Shown: piece after piece, positions 17,272-26,111 of the stretch | How the letters are laid out: each line of letters opens with the position of its first letter | Numbering within the stretch: position 1 is the stretch's first letter | Assembly (NCBI GenBank): GCA_913020495.1 | Contig: CAJWBJ010000025.1 | Location: forward strand, 1-41,589 | Direction: 5' to 3' | Length of the DNA stretch: 41,589 bases | From: an uncultured Oleiphilus sp. | GTDB taxonomy: Bacteria > Pseudomonadota > Gammaproteobacteria > Pseudomonadales > Oleiphilaceae | Notes under the pieces: model-generated | What the model saw: only the letters and a program-made list of their open reading frames with translations | Databases searched by the model: none | What the model was told of the DNA's origin: nothing | Translations under genes and position numbers: made by a program

Positions 17272-18072
17272 ATGACCGCGCTCAGTAATTTTTATCATGA
17301 GCTTTGGCAGCAATATATAAGCATAAGCCCACAGGCTCTCGCCATACATCACTTGTTTGAAAGTGAGGGTGAGCCATTGGTTAATGATCATGTGGCTTTT
17401 CGAACCTTCGCGAACTCAAATATTTCAATCGATTTGCTTGAAGATCAAATTCTTGTTTTGGGATATGAATATCTGGACTCATACCATTTCGAAAATAAAA
17501 AACTGGATGCGCGTTGTTATGTGCATCCCGATTCGCCGACGAAGATATTTATCAGTGAGCTACAGTGGAATACCTTGTCAGAGGTCGCGCAGAAAATAAT
17601 AAAGCCCATCATCCAACAAATTACTACATCGCCCGTAGCGCGTTTAAATGCTGGGAGAATTTGGAAGATACCTACTTATCGGGATTATCTTACTTTGCTG
17701 GATGAATCTGAATATGCCGCGTGGTTGTCGGTATGGGGCTTACGTGCAAATCATTTTACAATTTTCGTGAATTACTTAAAAAAATACCCGAAGCTTTCTG
17801 AGGTCGTCAATTTAATACAGCGGCACCGTTATGAACTCAACTCTGTTGGGGGTGTTATTAAAGGCACTGAAGCAGATTTGTTAATTCAATCTTCAACCAT
17901 GGCTGATATCGTCGCGGTAAATTTCTCTGATGCCGGAGAACAACTCATTAGTTCGTGTTATTACGAGTTTGCTCAACGGTTTGAACAACAAGATGGCACC
18001 CTATACCAAGGGTTTGTGACAAACAGCGCGGACAAAATTTTTGAGTCAACGCATTGTGGAGCAAAAATATGA
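17272..18072 (+). CDS. DUF1338 protein, short form, probable 2-oxoadipate dioxygenase/decarboxylase
   Basis: DUF1338 enzymes (HglS of Pseudomonas putida, YdcJ of E. coli) are Fe(II) enzymes; HglS turns 2-oxoadipate into D-2-hydroxyglutarate in lysine breakdown. This 266-residue version is much shorter than HglS (about 460) but keeps the expected metal triad: His40 in NDHVAFRTF with Arg44 four residues on (as in the HGAIR pattern of HglS), His161 in RANHFTIF and Glu232 in YYEFAQRF. A GGGGGG run before the ATG serves as ribosome binding site. It opens a three-gene operon whose next two products make and oxidise aminoadipate semialdehyde, which supports the same substrate. The exact reaction of short forms is inferred. 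Confidence 0.85.
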   Translation: MTALSNFYHELWQQYISISPQALAIHHLFESEGEPLVNDHVAFRTFANSNISIDLLEDQILVLGYEYLDSYHFENKKLDARCYVHPDSPTKIFISELQWNTLSEVAQKIIKPIIQQITTSPVARLNAGRIWKIPTYRDYLTLLDESEYAAWLSVWGLRANHFTIFVNYLKKYPKLSEVVNLIQRHRYELNSVGGVIKGTEADLLIQSSTMADIVAVNFSDAGEQLISSCYYEFAQRFEQQDGTLYQGFVTNSADKIFESTHCGAKI

Positions 18073-19151
18073 CTAAACGTATCCTCGTTCTTGGCTTAGG
18101 TCGTATTGGTGGCGCTATCGCACAGTTATTAAATGGCGATAGTCGTTATAAAGTCATTGGGGCAGATATTAACGCTCAGGCGGTACAAAGTTATGCTGAT
18201 CAGTTTCAAACCATTCAGATTACTAATAACGATTTCTCAACCTTACTAAAGGGGCAAGATGCGGTTTTATCTGCACTTGGCTTTAATGAAAACCCACAAG
18301 TTGCGGAAGCCGCACTGGAAAATGGGTGTAGCTACTTCGACTTGACTGAAGATGTTAACTGTACCAAAACCATAAAAAAAATTGCTGAAAAGGCGACCAA
18401 AGGGCAAGTATTTATGCCTCAATGTGGCTTGGCGCCAGGGTTTATTGGAATTCTAGCTTACAGTTTTCGAAAATATTTTGACCGCTTAGATAGTTTAAAG
18501 CTAAGAGTTGGTGCGTTGCCGGAATATCCTTCAAACAGAATGATGTACAACTTAACATGGAGTACAGAAGGCTTAGTAAATGAATATGCTAACCCCTGCG
18601 AAGCAATAAAAAACCACAAAATTGCATTGATAGAACCCTTGGAAGGGCGTGAACTATTTTCTGTTTCAGGTGTTGAATATGAAGCGTTTAATACGTCTGG
18701 CGGGTTGGCTAATTTGTGTCATTCACTTGAAGGTCAAATACGTGAGTTAACTTACAAAACCATTCGTTACCCGGGTCATTGTGACCTGATGCGCTTTCTT
18801 TTCCATGACCTGCGTTTAGGTGAAGTCGGTAAGCGTAGAAATATGTTAATGGATATACTAGAAAGTTCAGTTGCGACGACAGCCCAGGATCTAGTACTGA
18901 TCTCAGTCGTGGCAACTGGCTATGTTGACAGTAATTTACAGCAGCGCAGTCGAACGTTTTTATTAAGGCACAGTAAGCTACAAAGTGCTATTCAGATCTC
19001 AACCTCTTGTGCCGCCGTCGCCACACTTGACTTAATTCTAAATGCTTCAAAAGAGCAGCAAGGTTTTGTTGAACAAGAGACGCTGGATATTGAGTTATTT
19101 TTAAATAATGAATTTGCTAAACCCTATCGAGATGCTGAATTAAGCATTTGA
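18069..19151 (+). CDS. Saccharopine dehydrogenase family enzyme (lysine 6-dehydrogenase or saccharopine reductase type)
   Basis: The 360-residue oxidoreductase has an N-terminal Rossmann motif VLGLGRIGGAIA (about residues 6-17), the NAD-domain segment AVLSALGFNENPQVAEAAL, and the family block PQCGLAPGFIGILAY, followed by TSGGLANL and IRYPGHCDLM, which recur in LYS9-type proteins. Such enzymes either release aminoadipate semialdehyde from saccharopine or oxidise lysine directly to it (LysDH). No separate lysine-ketoglutarate reductase is present here, which mildly favours the direct route. The start at 18069 overlaps the preceding stop (ATGA) and has GGAG 7 bases upstream. Confidence 0.88.
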   Translation: MTKRILVLGLGRIGGAIAQLLNGDSRYKVIGADINAQAVQSYADQFQTIQITNNDFSTLLKGQDAVLSALGFNENPQVAEAALENGCSYFDLTEDVNCTKTIKKIAEKATKGQVFMPQCGLAPGFIGILAYSFRKYFDRLDSLKLRVGALPEYPSNRMMYNLTWSTEGLVNEYANPCEAIKNHKIALIEPLEGRELFSVSGVEYEAFNTSGGLANLCHSLEGQIRELTYKTIRYPGHCDLMRFLFHDLRLGEVGKRRNMLMDILESSVATTAQDLVLISVVATGYVDSNLQQRSRTFLLRHSKLQSAIQISTSCAAVATLDLILNASKEQQGFVEQETLDIELFLNNEFAKPYRDAELSI

Positions 19152-19173
19152 AGGCTTTTGATGAGGTCATATT

Positions 19174-20745
19174 ATGGATATCAAGCGTATTAAGGTTGCT
19201 CTTAAGAAATCTCTGGGCAGTTTTTATGATGAAAAAAATAACTATGGTAGTGCTTATGTTGGTCTCTCTCGCTTAGACAGTAACGAAACGACTTCAGTGA
19301 TTAGCCCGATTAACGCAAAGCAGTTTTCGACGATTGCTTTTGCAAAAAAAACGCAACTCGATGATGTAATTAAACAGGCCGCTTCCGCGTTTTTATCATG
19401 GCGAGATGTCCCCGCGCCAAAAAGGGGTGAGTTGGTTCGTCTGTTTGGTATAGAGCTAAGGCAATATAAAAACGAGTTGGCGAGTATTATTACCTTAGAG
19501 TCAGGTAAACCATTGCAAGAAAGTTTAGGCGAGGTTCAGGAGCTAATAGATGTTTGCGATTTTGCTGTAGGGCTTTCCCGGCAGCTATATGGTCTAACGA
19601 TTAGCACAGAAAGAAAAGATCACCGAATGATGGAGCAGTGGCATCCTGTTGGTCCGGTGATGGTGATAAGCGCCTTTAATTTTCCAATGGCTGTATGGGG
19701 CTGGAATGCCACTCTGGCATTAGTTTGCGGTAATAGCCTAATCTGGAAACCTTCAAGCCAATGCCCATTAAGTGCTTTAGCCTGCCACCGTTTATTGCTC
19801 AATGCGATTGAAGAGTTTGGTGGAAACCCAAATTTAAGTAGTGTGGTCTATGGTGAAAAGGAACAAATCAAAACTCTCATTGATCGACCTGAAATTGCCT
19901 TGGTTTCCGCAACAGGGTCTTGTGAAATGGGGCGAGCTGTTGGTGCGCGTGTTGCGGAGCGCATGGGGCGCTCATTACTGGAATTAGGTGGCAATAATGC
20001 GATGATTGTTTGTCCCAGTGCAAATCTGGAATTAGCCATTCGCGCAATAGTTTTCTCAGCACTTGGTACGAGTGGCCAGCGTTGCACGACACTCCGACGC
20101 TTGATTGTGCATGAGAGTTTAAGAGATGAACTCATCAATAATCTAACAGCAATTTACGCTTCAGTGAATATTGGAGATCCCTTTGAAGAAAACAACCTAA
20201 TGGGCCCATTGATTAATCAGCAAGCAATTAAAACGATGCAAACAAGTATCAAAGCAGCTTTGGAGCAAGGCGGAAAACTACTGACTGGTGGACAAGTGAT
20301 CAGTAATCTAAGTGTCGGCAATGGTTTTTATATTGCTCCGGCGATCGTGGAAGTCTCGCCTGATGCGGAAATTATTCAGAAAGAGACTTTCGCGCCATTG
20401 TTATACCTGCATACCTACGACACTTTGGATGAAGCGATCAGTATGCATAATAATGTTAGGCAGGGCTTATCATCTGCCATCTTTACTCAAGATATTTCTG
20501 AAGCAGAAATTTTCTTAAGTGCAAAAGGCTCTGATTGTGGCATTGCGAACGTTAACATAGGTACATCTGGTGCCGAAATTGGCGGTGCATTTGGTGGTGA
20601 AAAAGATACTGGAGGAGGGCGTGAAAGTGGTTCGGATGCTTGGAAAAATTATATGAGACGCGCCACAAACACGATTAACTATGGGAGTGAGCTACCGTTA
20701 TCACAGGGGATAAAATTTGATTTCCCGAGAGATGAAAAAAAATAG
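19174..20745 (+). CDS. amaB: ALDH7-type aldehyde dehydrogenase, probable aminoadipate semialdehyde dehydrogenase
   Basis: The 523-residue enzyme is an NAD(P)-dependent aldehyde dehydrogenase with catalytic Glu270 in LELGGNNAMIV and Cys304 in GTSGQRCTTLRRL. The double Asn after LELGG is typical of the ALDH7/antiquitin subgroup, which oxidises alpha-aminoadipate semialdehyde to 2-aminoadipate. The end (TINYGSELPLSQGIKFDFP) also matches that family. It follows the saccharopine dehydrogenase-like gene by 22 bp and completes the set of semialdehyde-forming, semialdehyde-oxidising and 2-oxoadipate-consuming enzymes; the aminotransferase between the last two must lie elsewhere. The gene symbol follows the Pseudomonas lysine pathway and is by analogy. 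Confidence 0.92.
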   Translation: MDIKRIKVALKKSLGSFYDEKNNYGSAYVGLSRLDSNETTSVISPINAKQFSTIAFAKKTQLDDVIKQAASAFLSWRDVPAPKRGELVRLFGIELRQYKNELASIITLESGKPLQESLGEVQELIDVCDFAVGLSRQLYGLTISTERKDHRMMEQWHPVGPVMVISAFNFPMAVWGWNATLALVCGNSLIWKPSSQCPLSALACHRLLLNAIEEFGGNPNLSSVVYGEKEQIKTLIDRPEIALVSATGSCEMGRAVGARVAERMGRSLLELGGNNAMIVCPSANLELAIRAIVFSALGTSGQRCTTLRRLIVHESLRDELINNLTAIYASVNIGDPFEENNLMGPLINQQAIKTMQTSIKAALEQGGKLLTGGQVISNLSVGNGFYIAPAIVEVSPDAEIIQKETFAPLLYLHTYDTLDEAISMHNNVRQGLSSAIFTQDISEAEIFLSAKGSDCGIANVNIGTSGAEIGGAFGGEKDTGGGRESGSDAWKNYMRRATNTINYGSELPLSQGIKFDFPRDEKK

Positions 20746-21073
20746 ATCTATGCCATTATTGATGCTAGTGAAGAACTTCATTGGCAAGAAGTTGCCAGAA
20801 CACGTAAAACAGGCAGTCTTATGAAACTGGATGACATGGGGCTAGCGTAAAATAGATGCGTTGAATAAATTGTTTACAATTTTATGAGGTGGAATATCAA
20901 TGTTATTGACGGTGTTATTGCCTAGGCATAAACTATGAATATGCCTCTTGGACATGTTGTATTCGAGAGAGGTGAACGCTATTAAAAACGGAGATAATGA
21001 TACTCCATTTCTTTTTTTATGAGTTCATAGCAATCATTATTTTCGATGATATTAAACGATATCTGAGGGGGGC
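20746..21073 (+). other. Intergenic region with a 34-codon in-frame tail after the ALDH stop
   Basis: Directly after the TAG stop of the aldehyde dehydrogenase the same frame stays open for 34 more codons, ending with TAA at 20848-20850, and includes the segment EELHWQEVARTRKTGSLMKL, which looks protein-like rather than random. The aldehyde dehydrogenase already ends where its family ends, so this is more likely a remnant of another gene than a lost extension. I do not recognise it. The rest, to 21076, is AT-rich with no gene seen. Confidence 0.4.
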
Positions 21074-21076
21074 GTG

Positions 21077-22003
21077 ATGAACACAAAACATTTATTGATT
21101 ACAGGTGGAACAGGGTTTATTGGAACAGCTCTGGTGAATACCGCCGTCACTAAACGAATTCAATGTACCGTGCTAACTCGCCATATTCAACGGGCTCGGA
21201 CATTGCTCCCTCCAGAAGTTAATCTCATTGAATCCCTTAGAGAAATAGATGCAAATCAGCCTATCGACTGGGTAATTAATTTAGCGGGTGAGTCGTTGGT
21301 GAGCCATCGTTGGAATAAAAAAAGCAAAGCATTGTTTCTGGAGAGTCGTCTTAATGTGACGCAAGGATTAATTGACTGGATTTCCACTCGGGAAACACCC
21401 CCTGATGCCCTAATTAATGCTTCTGCTATAGGATGGTATGGCAATAAAGGTGATGAAGAGCTTAATGAGCAAAGTAGCTTTCATGCTGAATTTATCCATG
21501 ACCTTTGTGACCAATGGGAAGCTGTTGCTCAACAGGCTCATAAATATGATGTTCGAGTATGTTGCATCCGCACCGGTTTGGTATTGGGTCATGGAGGGGC
21601 GATGACTAATATGCTACCGACATTTAAATTTGGTATTGGGGGCTCGTTGGGTGATGGCGAACAATGGTGGTCATGGATTCATGTGCAGGATTTAGTTCGA
21701 CTTTATCTCTTTTGCGCTGAGCAAGTAGTGTGTGGCATTGTGAATGGCACATCACCCCATCCGGTAAAACAAAAAGAATTTGCAAAAATGTTAGGCAAAG
21801 TGATGCATAGACCTTCAGTGATTAGAACGCCTGGTGCAGCCCTCAAACTGGTATTTGGTGAGTTTGCAGAAGCATTATTACTGCACGGCCAGCAAGTTTT
21901 TCCTGATGTTGCATTGCAGGAAGGTTTTGAGTTTTATTTCCCTGAACTAGAAGAGGCTTTGCAGGAAGTTGTTTCAATGCCGGCATTTAAGAAAGCCTCT
22001 TAA
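21077..22003 (+). CDS. TIGR01777 family NAD-dependent epimerase/dehydratase-like protein
   Basis: The 308-residue protein has the Rossmann motif ITGGTGFIGTALV at the N-terminus, then VINLAGESLVSHRWNKKSKALFLESRLNVTQ, INASAIGWYGNKGDEELNEQS and RTGLVLGHGGAM, the hallmarks of the TIGR01777/YfcH (SulA-like) family of extended SDR proteins. The substrate is unknown. The start is taken as the ATG at 21077, with GAGGGG about 7 bases upstream; a GTG one codon earlier is also possible. It is a single gene convergent with the DUF6351 gene. Confidence 0.92.
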   Translation: MNTKHLLITGGTGFIGTALVNTAVTKRIQCTVLTRHIQRARTLLPPEVNLIESLREIDANQPIDWVINLAGESLVSHRWNKKSKALFLESRLNVTQGLIDWISTRETPPDALINASAIGWYGNKGDEELNEQSSFHAEFIHDLCDQWEAVAQQAHKYDVRVCCIRTGLVLGHGGAMTNMLPTFKFGIGGSLGDGEQWWSWIHVQDLVRLYLFCAEQVVCGIVNGTSPHPVKQKEFAKMLGKVMHRPSVIRTPGAALKLVFGEFAEALLLHGQQVFPDVALQEGFEFYFPELEEALQEVVSMPAFKKAS

Positions 22004-22055
22004 GTGCCAGTATGAGTTTTCCTTATCGTAATGGTGTTGGCTTTGATCGTATTTA

Positions 22056-22089
22056 AGCATTTACGTAATAACCGTAGTATGTAAATGCT
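22056..22089. terminator. Inverted repeat between convergent genes, likely two-way terminator
   Basis: Perfect 9-bp arms AGCATTTAC and GTAAATGCT flank a 16-base loop that itself holds a small TACG/CGTA pairing. It lies between the stop codons of the epimerase (22003) and the DUF6351 gene (22095), so a role in ending both transcripts is likely. Confidence 0.5.
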
Positions 22090-22094
22090 ATAGA

Positions 22095-24332
22095 TTATAT
22101 GTCTGCTGGTCGACCCAAGTCAGCTTTACTGTAATCGCAAACCCCTTCAGGAAAAATTTCTTCTAGCCTTTTAATATGAGGCCTTACGTCTATATCGCCA
22201 TAGACTCCATATTTAATCGCTTTCTTTATACTTTGGGTATGGCATTTAAAAACACTTCCGTTTGGTGGCGCGCCAGCGACCTGTCTGCTGGACATGAAGT
22301 TAGGATATATTTGCAGGCACAGACCTGTTTGTTTATTGTTCCACCTTCCATCCCAGACATGCGGGCCTTGCGCAATCAACTTGCCATCGTCTTTAAAGCA
22401 AGCATCCTGTATGTCGTTTGGTTTATTTTCAACGACTGTTTTTTGTGGGTTTTGTTTAATTTGAGATAGCCAACGATCCATGGCGTTTATTGTCATGGGA
22501 CGAGGCTCATGCGGTTTTTTTGACATCCAGATGACCTGATTATCAGCATGCCCTTGAGCTTGCTGCATCCGTAACCGTGCTTCAAAAGATGCGAAACTAT
22601 GATGCATGTCGATATCAGGGTCGTTGTAATGACGTACATCAAGAATGGGGATATTGATTTTACCGAGGAATATATTGCCAGAATAATAAGCCGCTTTCAT
22701 TGCTTCGATACTTCCGCTGGTTCTGCGTGCCGGTGTCTGCCCTCCATCAGCGCTCAGATTCATGTTATGGTGACTCCAGGGGGATATGTCTAACAGCGAC
22801 GAGCTGGCACTGGCATATAACCAAAATCTTACCGGCTCCATTTCGTTTGAAGGCTTCCAACCTCCTATCTGGCTATTCAATGTTAAAAATGTATCAATAC
22901 TGATATGTTTATCGACCAGAGCTTTTAGACCGTACTGTACGCCAACATTGTCCCAAGTTTGCAGGGCGTAACCGTTTTTTCCGACACCGAAAATATGCTT
23001 CTGATCTTCCCAAATCGTCCAATCAATACGCTTGAATAGATCGGGAGTAAAATATTTGAAATAATGGAAGTAACGTGGATTATGAACCAACTGTGAAGGG
23101 CCTCTCCAGGCGATACTGCATTCATTGATGCCTTCTGGCCGAAATGGCCAATCACCGTTCATAAGATAAGCGAGTTGGTAGAAAAAGTTATATTTATTTT
23201 CCTTTGATATTGAATTTAAACCTTCTATCCAGCGCCGTTCCTCCCAGAGTTGCTTCGCTCTACCTGTATTCAGTGCATCGAAATAATATTCCAGCAGCTC
23301 ACAATCTAGGCCATATGTCGTTTGAGTCAGCATATCTGGGTAGGAATATAGTGCGATTGCGCCATCTAATAGGTCTGATCCATTCTGACCGATCAAGTAC
23401 TGTTGAATTGCGCCACCAGAGCCTCCTATACCAATGGTAAATAAAGGCTGACCATAGATAGCGGTAAATTGTCGTTTGACGCGAAGTGCTGTTTCCTCTG
23501 CAAGGATCACGTTATAGGTGTTGGAGCTTTGGTTTGCTGTTGAATGTATAACTGCATAGCCTTTTGATAAGGCATCGAATCGACGTCGGAGCATATAATT
23601 TGGCTTACTTTTCCCTTGCCTGAAACCTATGCCTACACCTCCGCGAAATTGATAAATCAGTTTTTTATTCCAATTACTGTTATCTGGCTGCTCTAGCTTT
23701 CCATTAGGCCCTTTCAAAGCAGTAAGGGAGTATAGGAAGCGGTTGATAACGCCCATTTCAACTCTTACTATGAAATCCACGTCATGGTTATTTACACGTA
23801 TTTTAGCGATATCATTGTTCGCTTGGTCAAGAGGATAGAAACTTTTGGTGCCTGTTTTATTGTAGAAATACCACGCGCGTGTTGGCATCGAACAGTCTTT
23901 GCTATAGCCGATTATTTTTTCTGTTTTAAGGCCTTGCATATTTTCTTCATAAACAGCAACACCAATGCCTTCTTGATTATCAATGACGGGTTGTCCGAGC
24001 CCTGATCGCTCGATCATACAGATCCACGGATATTGTTTAGGGTGTTTATTGATTGTCTCTATTGGGCCTATCTCACCTAATTTTATGGGATATATGAATG
24101 TGTCTTCAGGCCGTTGAAGGGTTGAAGGGTGAGGGCCGGTGAATGATGGGCGGGGGGTTCGGTCTGGAATTCCTTTCGGAAGGCCGACAACAGTCGTGGT
24201 TGCACTGGCCATTTGAGGTAAATCAAAATAGTAGATAAATATATTCTCATGCCAATATAAAGCAATGAAAAAAAGTGTCAGTAAACCCAGCCACCATTTT
24301 TTTGATATCTTTATTACTAATCTCATTATCAT
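22095..24332 (-). CDS. Membrane-anchored DUF6351 family hydrolase-like protein
   Basis: The 745-residue protein begins with a basic stretch and one hydrophobic helix (about 13-36), a signal anchor or uncleaved signal that places the rest outside the inner membrane. The body matches DUF6351 as I remember it: ICMIERSGLGQPVIDNQ (about 104-120), VDFIVRVEMGVINRFLYSL (185-203), YQFRGGVGIGFRQG, and GIGGSGGAIQQYLIGQN around the likely nucleophile Ser305, as in alpha/beta hydrolases. The substrate is unknown; the fold suggests an esterase or lipase-like activity. Two ATG codons (24332 and 24326) are possible starts. It stands alone on the minus strand. Confidence 0.75.
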   Translation of the reverse strand: MIMRLVIKISKKWWLGLLTLFFIALYWHENIFIYYFDLPQMASATTTVVGLPKGIPDRTPRPSFTGPHPSTLQRPEDTFIYPIKLGEIGPIETINKHPKQYPWICMIERSGLGQPVIDNQEGIGVAVYEENMQGLKTEKIIGYSKDCSMPTRAWYFYNKTGTKSFYPLDQANNDIAKIRVNNHDVDFIVRVEMGVINRFLYSLTALKGPNGKLEQPDNSNWNKKLIYQFRGGVGIGFRQGKSKPNYMLRRRFDALSKGYAVIHSTANQSSNTYNVILAEETALRVKRQFTAIYGQPLFTIGIGGSGGAIQQYLIGQNGSDLLDGAIALYSYPDMLTQTTYGLDCELLEYYFDALNTGRAKQLWEERRWIEGLNSISKENKYNFFYQLAYLMNGDWPFRPEGINECSIAWRGPSQLVHNPRYFHYFKYFTPDLFKRIDWTIWEDQKHIFGVGKNGYALQTWDNVGVQYGLKALVDKHISIDTFLTLNSQIGGWKPSNEMEPVRFWLYASASSSLLDISPWSHHNMNLSADGGQTPARRTSGSIEAMKAAYYSGNIFLGKINIPILDVRHYNDPDIDMHHSFASFEARLRMQQAQGHADNQVIWMSKKPHEPRPMTINAMDRWLSQIKQNPQKTVVENKPNDIQDACFKDDGKLIAQGPHVWDGRWNNKQTGLCLQIYPNFMSSRQVAGAPPNGSVFKCHTQSIKKAIKYGVYGDIDVRPHIKRLEEIFPEGVCDYSKADLGRPADI

Positions 24333-24662
24333 GATAAGTGCCTACTACTTAGGTTAATGCTCTTATCGAAATTTTTATGCCGTTGTATCTGTCTTCCTAG
24401 TGTCTCCAAAAATTGTACAAATAATGATCTAATTCTAGCCTACTCTTTCTTCTATCAACAATATAAAAAATGTAAAGATCTAAACAACAGATTTTTTATA
24501 TACGATATAAAGTAGGGCATATGTTTATGGTTCGCAGTCAATAATTAAAATGCCAATGTAATAAAATGGTTCGTATTTCAGTCCTTTTTAATGACTTATT
24601 GATAGCTTGTAAAAACTAGGTTTGATATAAAATAGCCAAATGACTTAATTAAGGAAACGTCA
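24333..24662. other. AT-rich divergent intergenic region
   Basis: This 330-bp stretch separates the DUF6351 gene from the small gene at 24663. It is very AT-rich. The only element I would mark is TATAAAAT at 24626-24633, a good -10-like sequence 30 bp before the next ATG, without a well-placed -35. No ORF or RNA gene is seen. Confidence 0.45.
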
Positions 24663-24872
24663 ATGTCAGAGTGGTGTTTAAAGACTAAAAATGAAGTTCA
24701 GCACATAAATGGCTATAAATTGAGGCTGGCTCAAGGGACTTGGGATACCCCTGAAGATATTTATCCGTCTATTCCAAAGAGTTTAAAGCTTACACCCTTA
24801 GAAAGTATCAGGTTTATGCGTGAAGCAATTCAATTCGCGTCTGAAACCCCTCTTAACGGGAAATCTAAATAG
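24663..24872 (+). CDS. Small hypothetical protein (69 aa)
   Basis: I do not recognise the family. The 69-residue protein is soluble and contains WDTPEDIYPSIPKSLKLTPLESIRFMREAIQFA, which suggests a short helical domain. AAGGAA lies about 7 bases before the ATG and a -10-like TATAAAAT about 30 bases upstream, both supporting a real gene. It converges on the solute-binding-like gene. Confidence 0.6.
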   Translation: MSEWCLKTKNEVQHINGYKLRLAQGTWDTPEDIYPSIPKSLKLTPLESIRFMREAIQFASETPLNGKSK

Positions 24873-24959
24873 TTTTCTTAAACATGAAGGAAATTACGGC
24901 TTAGATTTATTCACGGAATTGCTTCGGGTACGAGAAATGATCAAGAGATATCTGTTTTG

Positions 24960-25739
24960 TTATTGATGGTATTTTGCAAACGTTTTATGCATAAAAACTT
25001 TATTTTTTCTTATGTTTTTTCCTGCATTCCAAAGTTGTGCTTTTTGATGTTGAGTTAGTTTTGTTTTTTTAGAGAATGCTAAAAAATATGCCTTCGATTT
25101 TAGCGGTTGTTTATGGATCGTCAGGTCGGAATTATTATTGATTAAAAGAAGCGCCATTTCCTTGATTAGAACTACTGAGCCTGTTTTGTCTCGACGCAGT
25201 TTTCTTATATTCGCACTGTCATTTAAAGCGGCGTTATCAACTAATAATCCCTGTTTTTCGAGTTCTATACCAATAGAAAACCCTAGGGGGGAGCGTATTG
25301 GTACAGGGAGTGTCTTTACATCACCACTAAACTTGTGAGCATCTTTTTGCATGGTCACCACCACATACTCAACTTGTGAAAGTCGAAATTCAGAATGTGT
25401 TGAATGGTTTGTGTTGTTTGGGTAGTCTAAGTATACAGCTCTTTTTTTCTGGTAACTTACACCGGCAATACCGTCATATTTACCTTCTTTTGTTTGATGT
25501 AAACAGCGCTTCCAAGGGAGTATTTCAAACTCTATTTCGTGGGAGAGAAGCTCAACTGCCGATGTTAGCATATCAATATAAATGCCTGACACTTCATTAC
25601 CTTCAATAATAACATAGGGGTGCCAGTTGCTATCAGATACACAAAGCTTAAGCGTATCTCCCACACAAATACTTGAACTGAATATTAGTAATAGTGTTGC
25701 GGTTAAGAATGTTTGAGTCGAAAATCGCATAAAGGACAA
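24960..25739 (-). CDS. Periplasmic solute-binding-like protein (SBP_bac_3 type)
   Basis: The 259-residue protein has a signal peptide (about 1-26, ending SICVGD) and a mature part that looks like a family 3 extracellular solute-binding domain: TLKLCVSDSNWHPYVIIEGNEVSGIYIDMLTSAVELL, then LPWKRCLHQTKEGKYDGIAGVSYQKKRAVYLDYPNN. Such stand-alone proteins without ABC permease genes are common in marine gammaproteobacteria and are often secreted or sensory partners. The TTG at 25739 is taken as start because AGGAGGG lies just 6 bases away; the ATG at 25730 is 15 bases from it. It is divergent from the NMT1-GGDEF-EAL gene. Confidence 0.8.
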   Translation of the reverse strand: MSFMRFSTQTFLTATLLLIFSSSICVGDTLKLCVSDSNWHPYVIIEGNEVSGIYIDMLTSAVELLSHEIEFEILPWKRCLHQTKEGKYDGIAGVSYQKKRAVYLDYPNNTNHSTHSEFRLSQVEYVVVTMQKDAHKFSGDVKTLPVPIRSPLGFSIGIELEKQGLLVDNAALNDSANIRKLRRDKTGSVVLIKEMALLLINNNSDLTIHKQPLKSKAYFLAFSKKTKLTQHQKAQLWNAGKNIRKNKVFMHKTFAKYHQ

Positions 25740-26111
25740 TTATCCCTCCTGCTACTACAAAAACTGTTGGCTGAAAAATAAAAGTAAATAATTATAAAGG
25801 TACTGACTAAAAGAGTTTAGTTGAACATATCACAAACAACAAAGGGAGCTGGTTTGGCTGAGTGATCAGGTTATAAACCGACAATATTCGATATTATTAC
25901 CCGCAATCAGCCAATTGAAGCTCTACTTTTGATGTTATTCAACCATAGGGGCATTAACAAAATAAGAGCGTAGTTAATGGTTAGGCTTCAAACCTTCAGA
26001 AGTAAATTTTGTTTCGTCTAATAGTTGGTGATTATGCCATACGGGTCTAAACTTGATGTTTATATAAAAGATATTTAACTGCTTGGTTTCAAGTGGTTTG
26101 TAGAGGGATTA
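25740..26111. other. Divergent intergenic region between two solute-sensing genes
   Basis: This 372-bp region carries the promoters of the solute-binding-like gene (left) and the NMT1-GGDEF-EAL receptor (right). TATATAAAAG at 26061-26070 is a possible -10 for the receptor, and a GAGGG ribosome binding site precedes its ATG. No ORF with convincing coding character and no RNA structure stands out. Confidence 0.45.

Noticed and set aside
22176..23440. Several open frames of 60-97 codons opposite the DUF6351 gene
   Set aside because: They lie wholly inside a well-supported gene on the other strand, lack ribosome binding sites and read as unstructured, Cys- and Arg-rich shadow translations.
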